51,288 nucleotides of DNA, taken from the NCBI GenBank assembly GCA_026391975.1, contig JAPLDB010000013.1:1-51288 (forward strand), read 5' to 3'. The notes under the pieces were generated by a model. The model searched no databases, was not told the DNA's origin, and saw only the letters and a list, made by a program, of their open reading frames with translations. The stretch is from Bacteroidota bacterium. GTDB lineage: Bacteria; Bacteroidota; Bacteroidia; AKYH767-A; 2013-40CM-41-45. This document shows positions 15,864 through 25,534 of this stretch, one piece after another. Position 1 is the stretch's first letter; each line of letters starts with the position of its first letter. The translations under genes were made by a program, and so were the position numbers.

Positions 15864-18800
15864 TTACTCAACCACAACCCTGAGCTGCTCATTGTTGTCA
15901 CCGCTCATGATATTGAGCATGTAAACACCTTTTGCAAGATTGTTCAGGTCTAGGTCAACCATGTTGATGCCTTCAGTACCTGTACCCTTAGTTGACAATA
16001 CATTCTGACCAAGTACATCAGTCATGTTCAGTTGATACTGAACTGCAGTTGTAGCAGTGAATTTCACTGTTGCTTTTTCAGTTGCAGGGTTCGGATAAAC
16101 CTGTGCATTCAATCCTGAAGCAGATGCAGAAATCTGGCTCTGACGGCAGGAGATCACGCAAGGCAATGAACGAATACCTGAAGTTCCGCATGCATTGGTA
16201 GCAGTTACGGTGATGTTACCGCTTGTTGCACCCCACAATACACTGATTGAAGCACCATTGGCAGGTCCAAGAATTAAAGCTCCTGCAGGAACTGTCCAGT
16301 TGTAAGAAGTAGCACCAAGTGAACTTGCTGCATAGCCCTCAACAGAACTTGCGCAAGGAGCTGCGTTACCTGTAATAGATGCAGGGATTGCAGGAGCACC
16401 AAATACGACCAGCGTACGAGCGATACCTGTACCGCATGCATTGGTAGCAGTAACTGACAGTGTGCAAGTTGTGAAACTAGCCGGCCAGTCAATAGTGAGA
16501 CCGCTTAAGTTGGTAGGTCCTACAGTGATTCCGCAGGATGCAGTCCAGTTGTAACCGGTTGCACCGAAAACAGGGCTAATTGAATAAGATACACCTGTTT
16601 GTCCGCACTGACCTGAAGCAGGTCCGGTGATCGCAAAAGGTACACCCGGTAAACCGGTAGAAATACCTTTTGAACGTGTCGGGCTTGAAGTAGGGCAGCT
16701 GCTGTTAGCAACTACAGATACCGTTGAACCTGCCGGAATTGTTGCAGGGAATGCAATAGAACAAGATGTACCTGTTCCTGTTACAATAGCACCCGGTACA
16801 GAAGTAGTCCATGTGTAGTTTGCAGCACCCGGTACAGCAGCAATGCTGTATGACGAAGAAGAATTCGGACATGGGTAGCTTGGTCCGGAAATAGTTCCCG
16901 GAATAACAGGACTTGCAGTGATGGTGATGGTGCGGTTAGGTCCCTGGTATCCGCATGCAGTTTGTCCGCACACGCTGAGTGTACCTGAAACGAAACCACC
17001 GGGGAATGCAACAGTAACTGCCTGCGCACCGTTTCCGGTTACCACGATACCGCCTGTAGAACTCCACTGATAAGATGCAGCGCCGGCTACTGTAGAAGAT
17101 GAATATGCATTGCCTGAAGTACCCGTACAACCGATCACAGAACCGGTAATTGAATTTGGCATTGAAACAGTTGCACGAACCCATGTACAGATGGTGTTTG
17201 TGTTACCACAAGCATTTCCACCGAATACACAGATGCTCCATCCTGAAGCACCTGCAGCAGGAAGTGACACGAATGTTACGTTTACCGTAGGAACCGTAGT
17301 CTGGAATGGACTAGGGTTACCATTGAAACGCACACCTGCCTGAGAGCTTGACCAGTTGTAGAAAGTAGAGTTGGCCACAGCATTTACACTGAATGTTGCA
17401 GCTGGAGCTGCAACGCAACCATCAGCGATTGAAGCTGTATAATGGATCGTGCCTGAAGGAGGAGCATTGATTACGTTTATTGCAACTGATTTGCAGGCCG
17501 TGTTTCCACAAGCTTCTTCAGCACGAACGAAATAGTTATGCAAACCAATTGAAGGCGTAATCGTTATTGAAGCCCCGATTCCTATACTAGCCCCACTTCC
17601 ACAGCCGCCATCATACCATACCCACTGGCCACCTGCAGTTCCCAGAGAACCACCGATAGCTGTAAGGGAAAGGGCGCCGGGATAACAAATCTGATTATAA
17701 CTGGCATTGGTTGAAATCCCTGTCGCAGCAGTAGCGTGATTAACAACTACAGTGATGTTTTGCGCACAGGTATTGGTGTTTCCGTGGATGTCAGTTACTG
17801 TATAGATTACTGCTGTAGTCCCTTCAGGATATGTTGGAGACGGGTGATTTGTTGACGTACCGTAAATGCCACAATTATCATTTACAAAAAGGCCCGGGCA
17901 GTTTGGAGGACATGGAATTCGTGTGCCTGTACAGGCTCCTAAATCATTAATTATTGTTTCAGGTCCAGGACAGGTGATTGAAGGATTTTCCGCATCTGTA
18001 ACATTAATTATCTGGTTGCACTGCGCGCTGTTTCCGTTTGCATCCTGAGCAAACCAGGTTACTGTAGTTGCTCCCACCGGATATGGCGCAGCAGGGAAAG
18101 GACCAAGAATAACTACACCGGAGCAGTTATCTGTTGCAGTGGCTGTGCCGATTAATGCACTCGATGAACACTGACCTAAATCAGTTTGAATATTTGCTGT
18201 TGGAGGGCAGGTAATAACAGGAGGCTCTGCATCTGCAACATTAATTATTTGGCTGCACTGCGCGCTGTTTCCGTTTGCATCCTGAGCAAACCAGGTCACT
18301 GTAGTTGCTCCCACCGGATATGGTGCTGCAGGGAAAGGACCCAGAATAACTACACCAGAGCAGTTATCAGTGGCAGTGGCAGTGCCGATTAATGCACTTG
18401 ATGAACACTGACCTAAATCAGTTTGAATATTTGCTGTTGGAGGGCAGGTGATTACAGGATTCTCTACATCCGCCACTACAACATTAAATGAACAAGTAAT
18501 TGCGGGTAGGCAGGAATTCGTTGCTGTAACAGTTACAACCGTCGTTCCAACATTAAATGTAGAACTGCTACCATCACCATTACCGTTTCCTGTTGTTGCT
18601 CCACTAAAAGTATATGTAATAGTTGGCGCAGGAAAACCAGTTGATATTGTTGTATAAGAAACAACAGCAGTACATGCACCGGTAGTATTTGCATTCTGAG
18701 TTCCGGGACAGGTTGTAAATGCGGGAGATTCATTAATTGTTACATTGAAAGAGCAACTACTCGGTGAACCGCAACCGTTGTTGGCAGTGCACGTAACAGA

Positions 18801-21053
18801 AGTGGTTCCCAATGAAAATGTTGATCCTGATAAAGGGGAACATATTACAGTAGCCGCCGGGTCTCCAGTGGCTGTAGGGTCTGTCCATGTTGCAATGTTA
18901 TTATCGCATTGAACAATATCTAATGGGCAGGCATTGATCGCAGCAGGTGTGTATGTTGTTGTAACAGTGATCACATTGGAATTATCAGAAGTACTTGAAG
19001 CTCCCGTTGCGCGCACCCTGTAGTAATATGTGGCATTTGCAGCCAAACCTGAAACAGGTTGTGTTAAACCGGCAACGGAGAGATTGTTGTAACCAGACAC
19101 AAATGTTCCGGCGTTACCTATCACAGAAATATTATCAATTGCGCTTGTTCCTGTTGTGGCAACGGCTGCAAGGTTAACAGCAGTATTGGTTGTCATAATC
19201 CACCTGAGGAATACGGAAATTTTATTTTCACATGCAGCAGGCAAGGAAACAGACGTCAACACGCCCGAAGTCCAGTTATTGCCTACACTTGTTGTTCCGC
19301 CCGGCACATCCGTGTATGTTCCACCGGCACCAATTTTATATTGAAGTTTAAAATCCTTTGGGCCCGTATTGGATGAACGCTGGGCAGATGATACTTTCAG
19401 ATTGTAATATCCCGCAGTAACCATACTTACTTCCCAATAGTCAGCTCCGGATCCTGAAGCCCATCCCCCACTTGCACTTGCTGTTGTTGCAGCACTCGTA
19501 GTGCTTCCAGAAGTAGGGACATAGGAAACAGCTGCCAGGCATCCAAATAAATTCAAAGTCTTGGAGGTGTTAAAGGCAATTCCACCGTCAGCGATATTGT
19601 CATCGACAGCGTTTGGAAAATTCCATTCAACAACAGGTGTCGTAGCGGCCGCATAAAAAGTATTTGTGGTTGCTACATCAAGCCTGTAGCCAGTTGCTCC
19701 TGTTACAGGATCCCAGTTTGCATCAAAACTATGATTGGCAACATTTGTTGCTGCAGTTGCATTGGGAATGTCAATGGTTGTTGTAAATGTTCCCTGTGTA
19801 CCATAAGCCGTAACAGCATTGCTGTTTGTAGCATATGAATGGTAATAATATACAGTACTAAGAGAAAGGCCTGTAAGCGATGATGTAAAGTTGATGCCGG
19901 CCAGGTTGGTTGAAGCCACAGGTGTACCGGATCCGTTCGGGAAACCTGAAGTTGTGCTGTATTCAATTCCGTATGCTGTCAATGTTCCGCAGCCGGGAGA
20001 GGAGACGGTTCCGGCTACAGTAGCAGTAACAGATCCAATTGGACCTGCTGCTCCGGACGTTGTCGTAGGAAGAGTATTGATCCCTGCTCCAAAAACAGCA
20101 GTGGTAGTTGAAGTTCCGCCGCCATTCACAGGAATACTTCCATTGTATGAAATAGCGCTCGTCGGATTGAACTTTACAAAAATTGTGGTCGAACTTAATG
20201 TAGGAGCGGTATATGGAACAGCAATCGTAGTCAGGTACGTACCGCCTGAAGTAAGGCAATAACTGTATCCTGAAAGGGCATTAATATTAAGTGCTGAGCC
20301 ATCCAGGTTATTTCCTGACAATGAAAAACTTTCCGGACCGGCAGTTGTATTTATGCAAACGTTTCCAAATGAAGCAGACATTGCACCAGCGGAAAGAATT
20401 GGTGTCAGAATCGCAGCTGTCGTGCCATTTAACTGTACATCAACTACGTTAGTTGAATTATCAAATCCTCCGGTTCCTGCAGTGGCAGTTGCAGCGTAAC
20501 CATACAAACGAAAAGTGGTTGTGGCTGAAATATTCGAGAGTGTCGAAATTGTAATTGTCCTAGGTGTTGTTGTTGCTGCACCACCACTAATCATTCCGGT
20601 AACAGTACCAAGGTCTGACACAAAACCGTCTGCAGATGACCGTAGTGTAACACTTGAAGGTCCTGTAGTTGAACGGTCCCATGTAAAAACAAGAGACGTT
20701 GCAGTAAATGAAAATCCTGCATTCGGAGTTACAACAAACTGGATATAATCATTTCCGGCAATAGCTTCAGCAAGTGTATTTCCTGCTACAGTATTACCTG
20801 TATCGAACCACCCTGAACCACCAAACCTGTTGGCGTTTGTGGCAGGCGTAATCGTTCCTATTGTTAGGTTAACGGATCCTGCAATATTTACATCATTGAA
20901 AACACTTGGTTCAGTTGTTTCTGTTCCGACATTTCCAAAAGTATTCCATTGGAGGAGTTGCGCTTTGCAAATATTTCCCGCAGAAAATAAAAAGCAAAAC
21001 AATAAAGCAGAAATCAATTTTCCTGCACTGATCTGATCGTACATTTTTTTCAT
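15864..21053 (-). CDS. Giant secreted HYR/PKD-like adhesin with type IX sorting domain
   Basis: The product has 1729 residues from the ATG at 21053. A signal peptide (cleavage after CKA, before Q32) sends it to the periplasm. The body is a chain of Ig-like modules: fibronectin-III-like segments (for example NATYYYRVRATG near 700), HYR domains including two almost identical 79-residue copies at about 860-1018, and a series of PKD-like repeats (YQWSSTGG, YNWTASCG, YNWTVPAG) that are poor in charge and rich in Cys, Thr and Gly. The last 75 residues (VYPNPATEKATVKF to the end) form a type IX secretion sorting domain, so it is probably cell-surface or released. Roles in adhesion or gliding are inferences. 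A near-consensus -7 box (TATCTTTA) precedes it. Confidence 0.9.
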   Translation of the reverse strand: MKKMYDQISAGKLISALLFCFLFSAGNICKAQLLQWNTFGNVGTETTEPSVFNDVNIAGSVNLTIGTITPATNANRFGGSGWFDTGNTVAGNTLAEAIAGNDYIQFVVTPNAGFSFTATSLVFTWDRSTTGPSSVTLRSSADGFVSDLGTVTGMISGGAATTTPRTITISTLSNISATTTFRLYGYAATATAGTGGFDNSTNVVDVQLNGTTAAILTPILSAGAMSASFGNVCINTTAGPESFSLSGNNLDGSALNINALSGYSYCLTSGGTYLTTIAVPYTAPTLSSTTIFVKFNPTSAISYNGSIPVNGGGTSTTTAVFGAGINTLPTTTSGAAGPIGSVTATVAGTVSSPGCGTLTAYGIEYSTTSGFPNGSGTPVASTNLAGINFTSSLTGLSLSTVYYYHSYATNSNAVTAYGTQGTFTTTIDIPNATAATNVANHSFDANWDPVTGATGYRLDVATTNTFYAAATTPVVEWNFPNAVDDNIADGGIAFNTSKTLNLFGCLAAVSYVPTSGSTTSAATTASASGGWASGSGADYWEVSMVTAGYYNLKVSSAQRSSNTGPKDFKLQYKIGAGGTYTDVPGGTTSVGNNWTSGVLTSVSLPAACENKISVFLRWIMTTNTAVNLAAVATTGTSAIDNISVIGNAGTFVSGYNNLSVAGLTQPVSGLAANATYYYRVRATGASSTSDNSNVITVTTTYTPAAINACPLDIVQCDNNIATWTDPTATGDPAATVICSPLSGSTFSLGTTSVTCTANNGCGSPSSCSFNVTINESPAFTTCPGTQNANTTGACTAVVSYTTISTGFPAPTITYTFSGATTGNGNGDGSSSTFNVGTTVVTVTATNSCLPAITCSFNVVVADVENPVITCPPTANIQTDLGQCSSSALIGTATATDNCSGVVILGPFPAAPYPVGATTVTWFAQDANGNSAQCSQIINVADAEPPVITCPPTANIQTDLGQCSSSALIGTATATDNCSGVVILGPFPAAPYPVGATTVTWFAQDANGNSAQCNQIINVTDAENPSITCPGPETIINDLGACTGTRIPCPPNCPGLFVNDNCGIYGTSTNHPSPTYPEGTTAVIYTVTDIHGNTNTCAQNITVVVNHATAATGISTNASYNQICYPGALSLTAIGGSLGTAGGQWVWYDGGCGSGASIGIGASITITPSIGLHNYFVRAEEACGNTACKSVAINVINAPPSGTIHYTASIADGCVAAPAATFSVNAVANSTFYNWSSSQAGVRFNGNPSPFQTTVPTVNVTFVSLPAAGASGWSICVFGGNACGNTNTICTWVRATVSMPNSITGSVIGCTGTSGNAYSSSTVAGAASYQWSSTGGIVVTGNGAQAVTVAFPGGFVSGTLSVCGQTACGYQGPNRTITITASPVIPGTISGPSYPCPNSSSSYSIAAVPGAANYTWTTSVPGAIVTGTGTSCSIAFPATIPAGSTVSVVANSSCPTSSPTRSKGISTGLPGVPFAITGPASGQCGQTGVSYSISPVFGATGYNWTASCGITVGPTNLSGLTIDWPASFTTCTLSVTATNACGTGIARTLVVFGAPAIPASITGNAAPCASSVEGYAASSLGATSYNWTVPAGALILGPANGASISVLWGATSGNITVTATNACGTSGIRSLPCVISCRQSQISASASGLNAQVYPNPATEKATVKFTATTAVQYQLNMTDVLGQNVLSTKGTGTEGINMVDLDLNNLAKGVYMLNIMSGDNNEQLRVVVE
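18001..18474 (-). repeat. Tandem 237-bp duplication inside the adhesin gene
   Basis: Positions 18001-18237 and 18238-18474 are near-identical copies in frame, each encoding one HYR domain. A run of about 66 residues is identical between the copies, and the DNA differs at only a few synonymous sites, so the duplication looks recent or maintained by recombination. Confidence 0.9.
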
Positions 21054-21234
21054 GTTTGTTGATTTTAAGTTTTCCCTGAAATGACGTTGATGCATCATTG
21101 CAAGGGCAATAAAGATAGCAAATTTCCTTTAAAGCCTGTATCCAGTAAGGATTTGGCGGCATGCAATATTACTCAGCTAATGCAACCGATGCAATAATTG
21201 AATATTAAGAAATAAAGAAGAAATGGTGTTTGAC

Positions 21235-21753
21235 CTATAACCAGCCCGGATTATTGCTGATCATTCCCATTTTCCATAGGGCAAAGACAACAATAATCAT
21301 AATCACAAATGCCACTGCAAAAACGTAGGTAAGCTTTTTATAGGTACTTGCCTGATTCTGAAGCTTCATCCTGCGGATGATGTTAAAAATCACGTTTTCT
21401 GAGCGGTAAAAAGCGCTTTCACTTTTAACGATGTAGTCAAAGGCACCGTACTTCATAGTATTGACAGCGACTTCAATCTTATCTTGTCCACTGAACATGA
21501 TGACTTCGGTTTCCGGTTTCTGGGCCTTGATTTCCTTGAGGATCTCAGTACCATTCATTGCATCCTTACCGATCTTATCAAAATTGTAATCCAGAAAGAC
21601 AATCTGCGGATTCAGAGTCAGGTTTTTAAGGCATTCTTCACCACTTGGAAAAATATGTGTGGTAAACGTGGTGTATTTGCTCAGATAGTCCTGCAGCATC
21701 ATAGCCTGCATGCTATCGTCGTCAACGATGAAAATGGTTTTTACTTCGGCCAT
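21235..21753 (-). CDS. Response-regulator receiver with C-terminal membrane anchor
   Basis: A 172-aa protein. Residues 1-125 form a receiver domain with acidic cluster D11-D13, phospho-acceptor D55 (VFLDYN), S88 and K110, so it should be phosphorylatable. There is no output domain. Instead residues 140-162 form one hydrophobic helix (YVFAVAFVIMIIVVFALW), followed by a short tail. It would place the receiver on the cytoplasmic face of the inner membrane. No histidine kinase is nearby. The -7 box TACTTTTG at 21771 gives an 11-nt leader. Confidence 0.88.
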   Translation of the reverse strand: MAEVKTIFIVDDDSMQAMMLQDYLSKYTTFTTHIFPSGEECLKNLTLNPQIVFLDYNFDKIGKDAMNGTEILKEIKAQKPETEVIMFSGQDKIEVAVNTMKYGAFDYIVKSESAFYRSENVIFNIIRRMKLQNQASTYKKLTYVFAVAFVIMIIVVFALWKMGMISNNPGWL

Positions 21754-21770
21754 TGTTTTAGTGTTGGCTT

Positions 21771-21800
21771 CAAAAGTAGAAAATCTGTTTCAACAAACAA
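21771..21800 (-). promoter_or_regulatory. Promoter TTG-N19-TACTTTTG of the receiver gene
   Basis: On the minus strand TACTTTTG runs from 21778 to 21771, with TTG 19 nt upstream. The predicted leader is about 11 nt, as for several other genes here. Confidence 0.65.
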
Positions 21801-21842
21801 GTATTGCCTGAAAAGGTCTTTTGAACAAAGAAAAAAAGGAAA

Positions 21843-22916
21843 TTAAGCTGCTACTCCGATTTTTTTCAGGTGCACGAGGTGTGATTTCAATGCGCTTCGA
21901 AAAGTAGGATACTCTTTATAGTCAATATTAAACTCAATGCAGGTAGCGCGAACGATCTTACTGATCTGCGGATAATGCACATGGCTTATACGGGGGAAAA
22001 GGTGGTGTTCAACCTGAAAATTCAATCCTCCAAGAAGCCAGCACCACATTTTGCTATTCATAGCGAAGTTAACTGTGGTATTGATCTGGTGGACTGCCCA
22101 CTCGCTTTCAATACGCATTGGCTGAACAGGCGTAACGAACTCTGCATTTCCTACTACGTGCGCCAGCTGGAATACAACTGCGATGATCACACCAGTAACA
22201 AATACCATGACGCTGTAGCCAATAATGGTATCAACTATACCAATATTATACATTGGTAAAACAATAAATGCACCGACATAAAAAACTTTCGAAGCCCAAA
22301 AGATGATGTGTTCTTTTATGCTCATGTGCTGAATTTTGGTATGGTCTGCAATTTTACCGGTGAAATACTTCTTAAAATCCTGCAGAAAAATCCATGCGAG
22401 GTAAGTAAGGCCATAAAGTAAAAGTCCGTAGATATGCTGATAACGATGAAACCAGTATTTCTTCTGGCTTGAATGCACTCTGATGAACGGTTTAATATCG
22501 ATATCATCATCCATTCCTTCCACATTTGTATAAGAGTGGTGGTTGATGTTGTGCTTTTGCTTCCACATGAAATTGCTTCCGCCCATCATATTTAGGGCAT
22601 AGCCCATCGTTTCATTGAGCCATTTGAAGTTGCTGTAACTGCCGTGTGCACCGTCATGCATTACGTTAAAGCCGATTCCGGCAAACAAACCTCCCATAAC
22701 AGCACACAATCCAAGGGAAATGTACCATAGAGAAGGGGTAAAGAAAACAAGCACGATGTACGATGTGATAAGTGCACCTACAAAAGCGAAAGTTTTAAAG
22801 TATAAACGGATGTCGCCTGTTGGCTTGACTTTCTTCTCTGTAAAATAAGCGTTTATCCGTTCTTTGAGTGTATTGAAAAATACCGGCTCACTATTGTTAA
22901 ATTTGACTGATGACAT
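21843..22916 (-). CDS. Membrane fatty-acid desaturase
   Basis: A 357-aa di-iron integral membrane desaturase. Its three histidine boxes are visible: HDGAH (87-91), HNINHH (122-127) and QVEHHLFPRISHVHY near residue 300; the QxxHH form of the third box is typical of acyl-lipid or linoleoyl-CoA-type (front-end) desaturases. Hydrophobic pairs separate the boxes. There is no fused cytochrome b5 domain. The ATG at 22916 was preferred to the frame start at 22967, which lies in the leader downstream of the -7 box at 22975. Which double bond it makes cannot be read. Confidence 0.9.
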   Translation of the reverse strand: MSSVKFNNSEPVFFNTLKERINAYFTEKKVKPTGDIRLYFKTFAFVGALITSYIVLVFFTPSLWYISLGLCAVMGGLFAGIGFNVMHDGAHGSYSNFKWLNETMGYALNMMGGSNFMWKQKHNINHHSYTNVEGMDDDIDIKPFIRVHSSQKKYWFHRYQHIYGLLLYGLTYLAWIFLQDFKKYFTGKIADHTKIQHMSIKEHIIFWASKVFYVGAFIVLPMYNIGIVDTIIGYSVMVFVTGVIIAVVFQLAHVVGNAEFVTPVQPMRIESEWAVHQINTTVNFAMNSKMWCWLLGGLNFQVEHHLFPRISHVHYPQISKIVRATCIEFNIDYKEYPTFRSALKSHLVHLKKIGVAA

Positions 22917-22974
22917 TTGATGAATTAAGTTGCTTGATTGCACTACAAATAACGCAGGAGAATGCAAACAGTTG

Positions 22975-22982
22975 CAAAGGTA
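22975..22982 (-). promoter_or_regulatory. -7 box (TACCTTTG) of the desaturase gene
   Basis: TACCTTTG on the minus strand matches TAnnTTTG and gives a leader of about 50 nt to the ATG at 22916. No -33 TTG at standard spacing. Confidence 0.45.
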
Positions 22983-23281
22983 CTCATTCTTTTATGAACA
23001 TGGGGAAGAATGACGATGAATTGACCACCAAGTGGTTAATTAGGGGAAATTGGGTATATGATTGATGTCATGTATCGTACAAATTGGCGGTCAAATAAAA
23101 CGGTTACCGTTATTGGAATGAATTATAAATGGAGTAGCTACAATTATTAGCAGGCTGCTTCTCCCGAAGTCTCGGGATCGCAGTGACTACACTGAGTTGG
23201 GGTGATTGCTTTGTTGATTGATATTGGCGGGCTGCTTCTCCCGAAGTCTCAGGATCGCAGTCGCTACACAGGATGAGAGGA
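22983..23281. other. Intergenic stretch between desaturase and dxs, with repeats
   Basis: No gene is supported. The stretch holds a pair of 40-nt direct repeats (23153-23192 and 23230-23269), annotated separately. Reading frames through it only translate the repeat. Confidence 0.5.
23153..23269. repeat. Two imperfect 40-nt direct repeats with TCCCGA hairpins
   Basis: Copies at 23153-23192 and 23230-23269 differ at only a few positions. Each contains a small inverted repeat, TCCCGAAGTCTCGGGA in the first copy and TCCCGAAGTCTCAGGA in the second. They lie just past the dxs stop on the minus strand and could act as 3' stem-loops. Confidence 0.75.
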
Positions 23282-25204
23282 TTAAACAAGCACAGTCTCG
23301 CAGACTTGTTGTCGTACTGCTTTTTTGATCGCTTCGGCATCGAAGTGGCATTCATCGTAGAGTTCTTTCTGCTCACCATGCTCAATAAAACGGTCGGGAA
23401 TTCCGAGGCGGGTGATGGAGGCGGAATAATTGTTATCGATCATGAACTCAGCGATGGCACTGCCGAAGCCGCCCATGATGCAGGCATCCTCAACAGTGAT
23501 GATCTTTTTGAAACTCGAAAAAATTTCGTGCAGGAGTTCTGTATCGAGGGGTTTTACAAACCGCAGGTCGTAATGTGCAGGATAAAAGCCCTCCTTATTG
23601 AGCTCACCGCATGCTTCTACAGCAAAATTTCCGGGGTGTCCGATGGTCAGGATGGCTACCTCTTCCCCACTCCTTACCATTCTTCCCTTGCCGATCTCCA
23701 GTTTCTGCATTGGCTTTTTCCAGTCAACAATAACACCATTGCCACGCGGATAACGAATACTAAAAGGGGCATTGGTTTCTTCAAGTTGAGCAGTATACAT
23801 GAGGTTGCGTAATTCTTCCTCATTCATTGGTGCACTAACGATCATATTCGGAATGCATCTGAAATATGCGTAATCAAAAGCACCATGGTGTGTGGCACCA
23901 TCAGCTCCTGCAAGGCCGCCACGGTCAAGGCAAAATACCACGTGCAGGTTTTGCAATGCTACATCATGTATCACCTGGTCGTAAGCACGCTGCATGAATG
24001 ACGAGTAGATATTACAGAACGGAACCATGCCTTGAGTAGCAAGTCCGGCGCTGAAAGTAACAGCATGCTGCTCAGCGATACCTACATCGAATGCGCGGTC
24101 GGGCATGGCCTTCATCATGATATTGAGTGAACATCCGCTTGGCATTGCCGGTGTAACGCCAACAATTTTCGGATTTTTTTCCGCAAGCTCCACAATGGTA
24201 TGACCAAACACATCCTGGTATTTAGGAGGAGAAGGCTTATCGCTTTTCGGCTTGTGTATTTCGCCGCTGATCTTATCGAATAACCCGGGAGCATGCCATT
24301 TGGTCTGGTCTTTTTCAGCGTTCGCATAGCCCTTTCCTTTTACAGTAAGTGCATGCAATATTTTTGGGCCGGGAATGTCTTTCAGATCTTGTAATACTTT
24401 CACCATGCGATTTACATCATGTCCGTCAACCGGACCGAAGTATCTGAAACGAAGTGATTCGAAGAGGTTACTTTGCTTAAGCAATGTTGTCTTGACAGCA
24501 TTTTCAAGTTTGGAAGCGATCTCCTGTGCATTCGGTCCAAACTTTGAAATTTTCCCTAGAAGCTTCCACACTTCATCCTTCACTTTATTATAAGTGTGCG
24601 ATGTGCTCATATCGGTCAGGTATTCCTTCAGGGCACCAACATTTGGATCAATACTCATGCAATTGTCGTTGAGGATAACTAGCAAGTTGGAGTTTTCAAC
24701 TCCGGCATGATTCAATGCTTCGAAAGCAAGTCCTGCAGTCATGGCACCGTCACCTATCACTGCAATGTGCTGGCGTTCTTTCTCACCCTTCAGCCTTGAA
24801 GCAACGGCCATACCGAGTGCTGCGCTGATAGAAGTTGAAGAATGACCCACACCGAAAGTATCGTATTCACTTTCGCTTCGTTTTGGAAATCCGCTGATGC
24901 CTTTGTAAATCCTGTTCGTATGAAATAAATCCCTGCGACCTGTCAGGATTTTATGTCCGTAAGCCTGATGTCCAACGTCCCATACCAACTGGTCATAAGG
25001 AGTATTGAAAACATAGTGCAATGCAACGGTCATTTCTACTGTGCCAAGGGAAGCACCAAAATGGCCACCATTCACAGAAACGATATCAATAATATAATCA
25101 CGAAGCTCTCTGCTTACCTCTTTTAACTGATCTTCACGCAGGGAGCGCAAATCGGCAGGTAAATTGATATTTGCCAGAAGGGAGCCGGGTTCAACTTTGT
25201 TCAT
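23282..25204 (-). CDS. dxs: 1-deoxy-D-xylulose-5-phosphate synthase
   Basis: DXS joins pyruvate and glyceraldehyde 3-phosphate with thiamine diphosphate, the first step of the MEP isoprenoid pathway. The product has 640 residues, as usual. Visible motifs are HFGASLGTVEMTVALH near 50, the TPP-binding GDGAMTAGLAFEALNHAG, the central FFGPVDGH-like segment RYFGPVDGHD, and MPSG and FDVGIAEQHAVTFSAGLA in the second half. The ATG at 25204 was chosen because the -7 box overlaps the upstream ATG at 25222. It implies that this organism makes isoprenoids by the MEP route. Confidence 0.97.
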   Translation of the reverse strand: MNKVEPGSLLANINLPADLRSLREDQLKEVSRELRDYIIDIVSVNGGHFGASLGTVEMTVALHYVFNTPYDQLVWDVGHQAYGHKILTGRRDLFHTNRIYKGISGFPKRSESEYDTFGVGHSSTSISAALGMAVASRLKGEKERQHIAVIGDGAMTAGLAFEALNHAGVENSNLLVILNDNCMSIDPNVGALKEYLTDMSTSHTYNKVKDEVWKLLGKISKFGPNAQEIASKLENAVKTTLLKQSNLFESLRFRYFGPVDGHDVNRMVKVLQDLKDIPGPKILHALTVKGKGYANAEKDQTKWHAPGLFDKISGEIHKPKSDKPSPPKYQDVFGHTIVELAEKNPKIVGVTPAMPSGCSLNIMMKAMPDRAFDVGIAEQHAVTFSAGLATQGMVPFCNIYSSFMQRAYDQVIHDVALQNLHVVFCLDRGGLAGADGATHHGAFDYAYFRCIPNMIVSAPMNEEELRNLMYTAQLEETNAPFSIRYPRGNGVIVDWKKPMQKLEIGKGRMVRSGEEVAILTIGHPGNFAVEACGELNKEGFYPAHYDLRFVKPLDTELLHEIFSSFKKIITVEDACIMGGFGSAIAEFMIDNNYSASITRLGIPDRFIEHGEQKELYDECHFDAEAIKKAVRQQVCETVLV

Positions 25205-25219
25205 TGCAGGTTTCAGAGG

Positions 25220-25252
25220 CAAATATACTACTTAGCAGCTATAGGAGGCAAA
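25220..25252 (-). promoter_or_regulatory. Promoter TTTG-N21-TATATTTG of dxs
   Basis: On the minus strand TATATTTG runs 25227 to 25220 and TTTG 25252 to 25249, 21 nt apart, a textbook Bacteroidota promoter. The leader to the ATG at 25204 is about 9 nt. Confidence 0.8.
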
Positions 25253-25412
25253 ATTATGTTCTTGTCTGAACTAATTGGTTTTATTCAATAAAATTCACAT
25301 TGCCTCAGGTATGATAAACAAGGTGTTTGATAATATAACTATTGATAATTACGAAGCGCAAAGAGTAACGGATTGGGCAATGAATTGTTTTGAATGGCCC
25401 AAGGCAGCTCAA

Positions 25413-25444
25413 TTGAAATAGAAAGGGGGTTTGTGTTATATTTG
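25413..25444 (+). promoter_or_regulatory. Promoter TTG-N21-TATATTTG of the M20 peptidase gene
   Basis: TTG at 25413-25415 and TATATTTG at 25437-25444 are 21 nt apart. Transcription near 25451 gives a leader of about 120 nt, unusually long for this window, and almost all of it is the heptamer array. Confidence 0.75.
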
Positions 25445-25457
25445 CGGCGAAGAAGAG

Positions 25458-25534
25458 AAGTCGCAAGTCGCAAGTCGCAAGTCGCAAGGCAAAAGGCAAA
25501 AGGCTCAAGTTAAAAGTTAGAAGTTAGAAGGCAA
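25458..25534 (+). repeat. Degenerate heptamer array (11 units) in a 5' leader
   Basis: The sequence divides exactly into eleven 7-nt units that all begin AAG: AAGTCGC four times, AAGGCAA twice, AAGGCTC, AAGTTAA, AAGTTAG twice and AAGGCAA. It lies between the promoter and the start codon of the M20 peptidase. Confidence 0.85.

Noticed and set aside
23110-23385. 91-residue minus-strand frame behind dxs
   Set aside because: It covers the 40-nt direct repeats and the dxs 3' end in another frame, with no family features.
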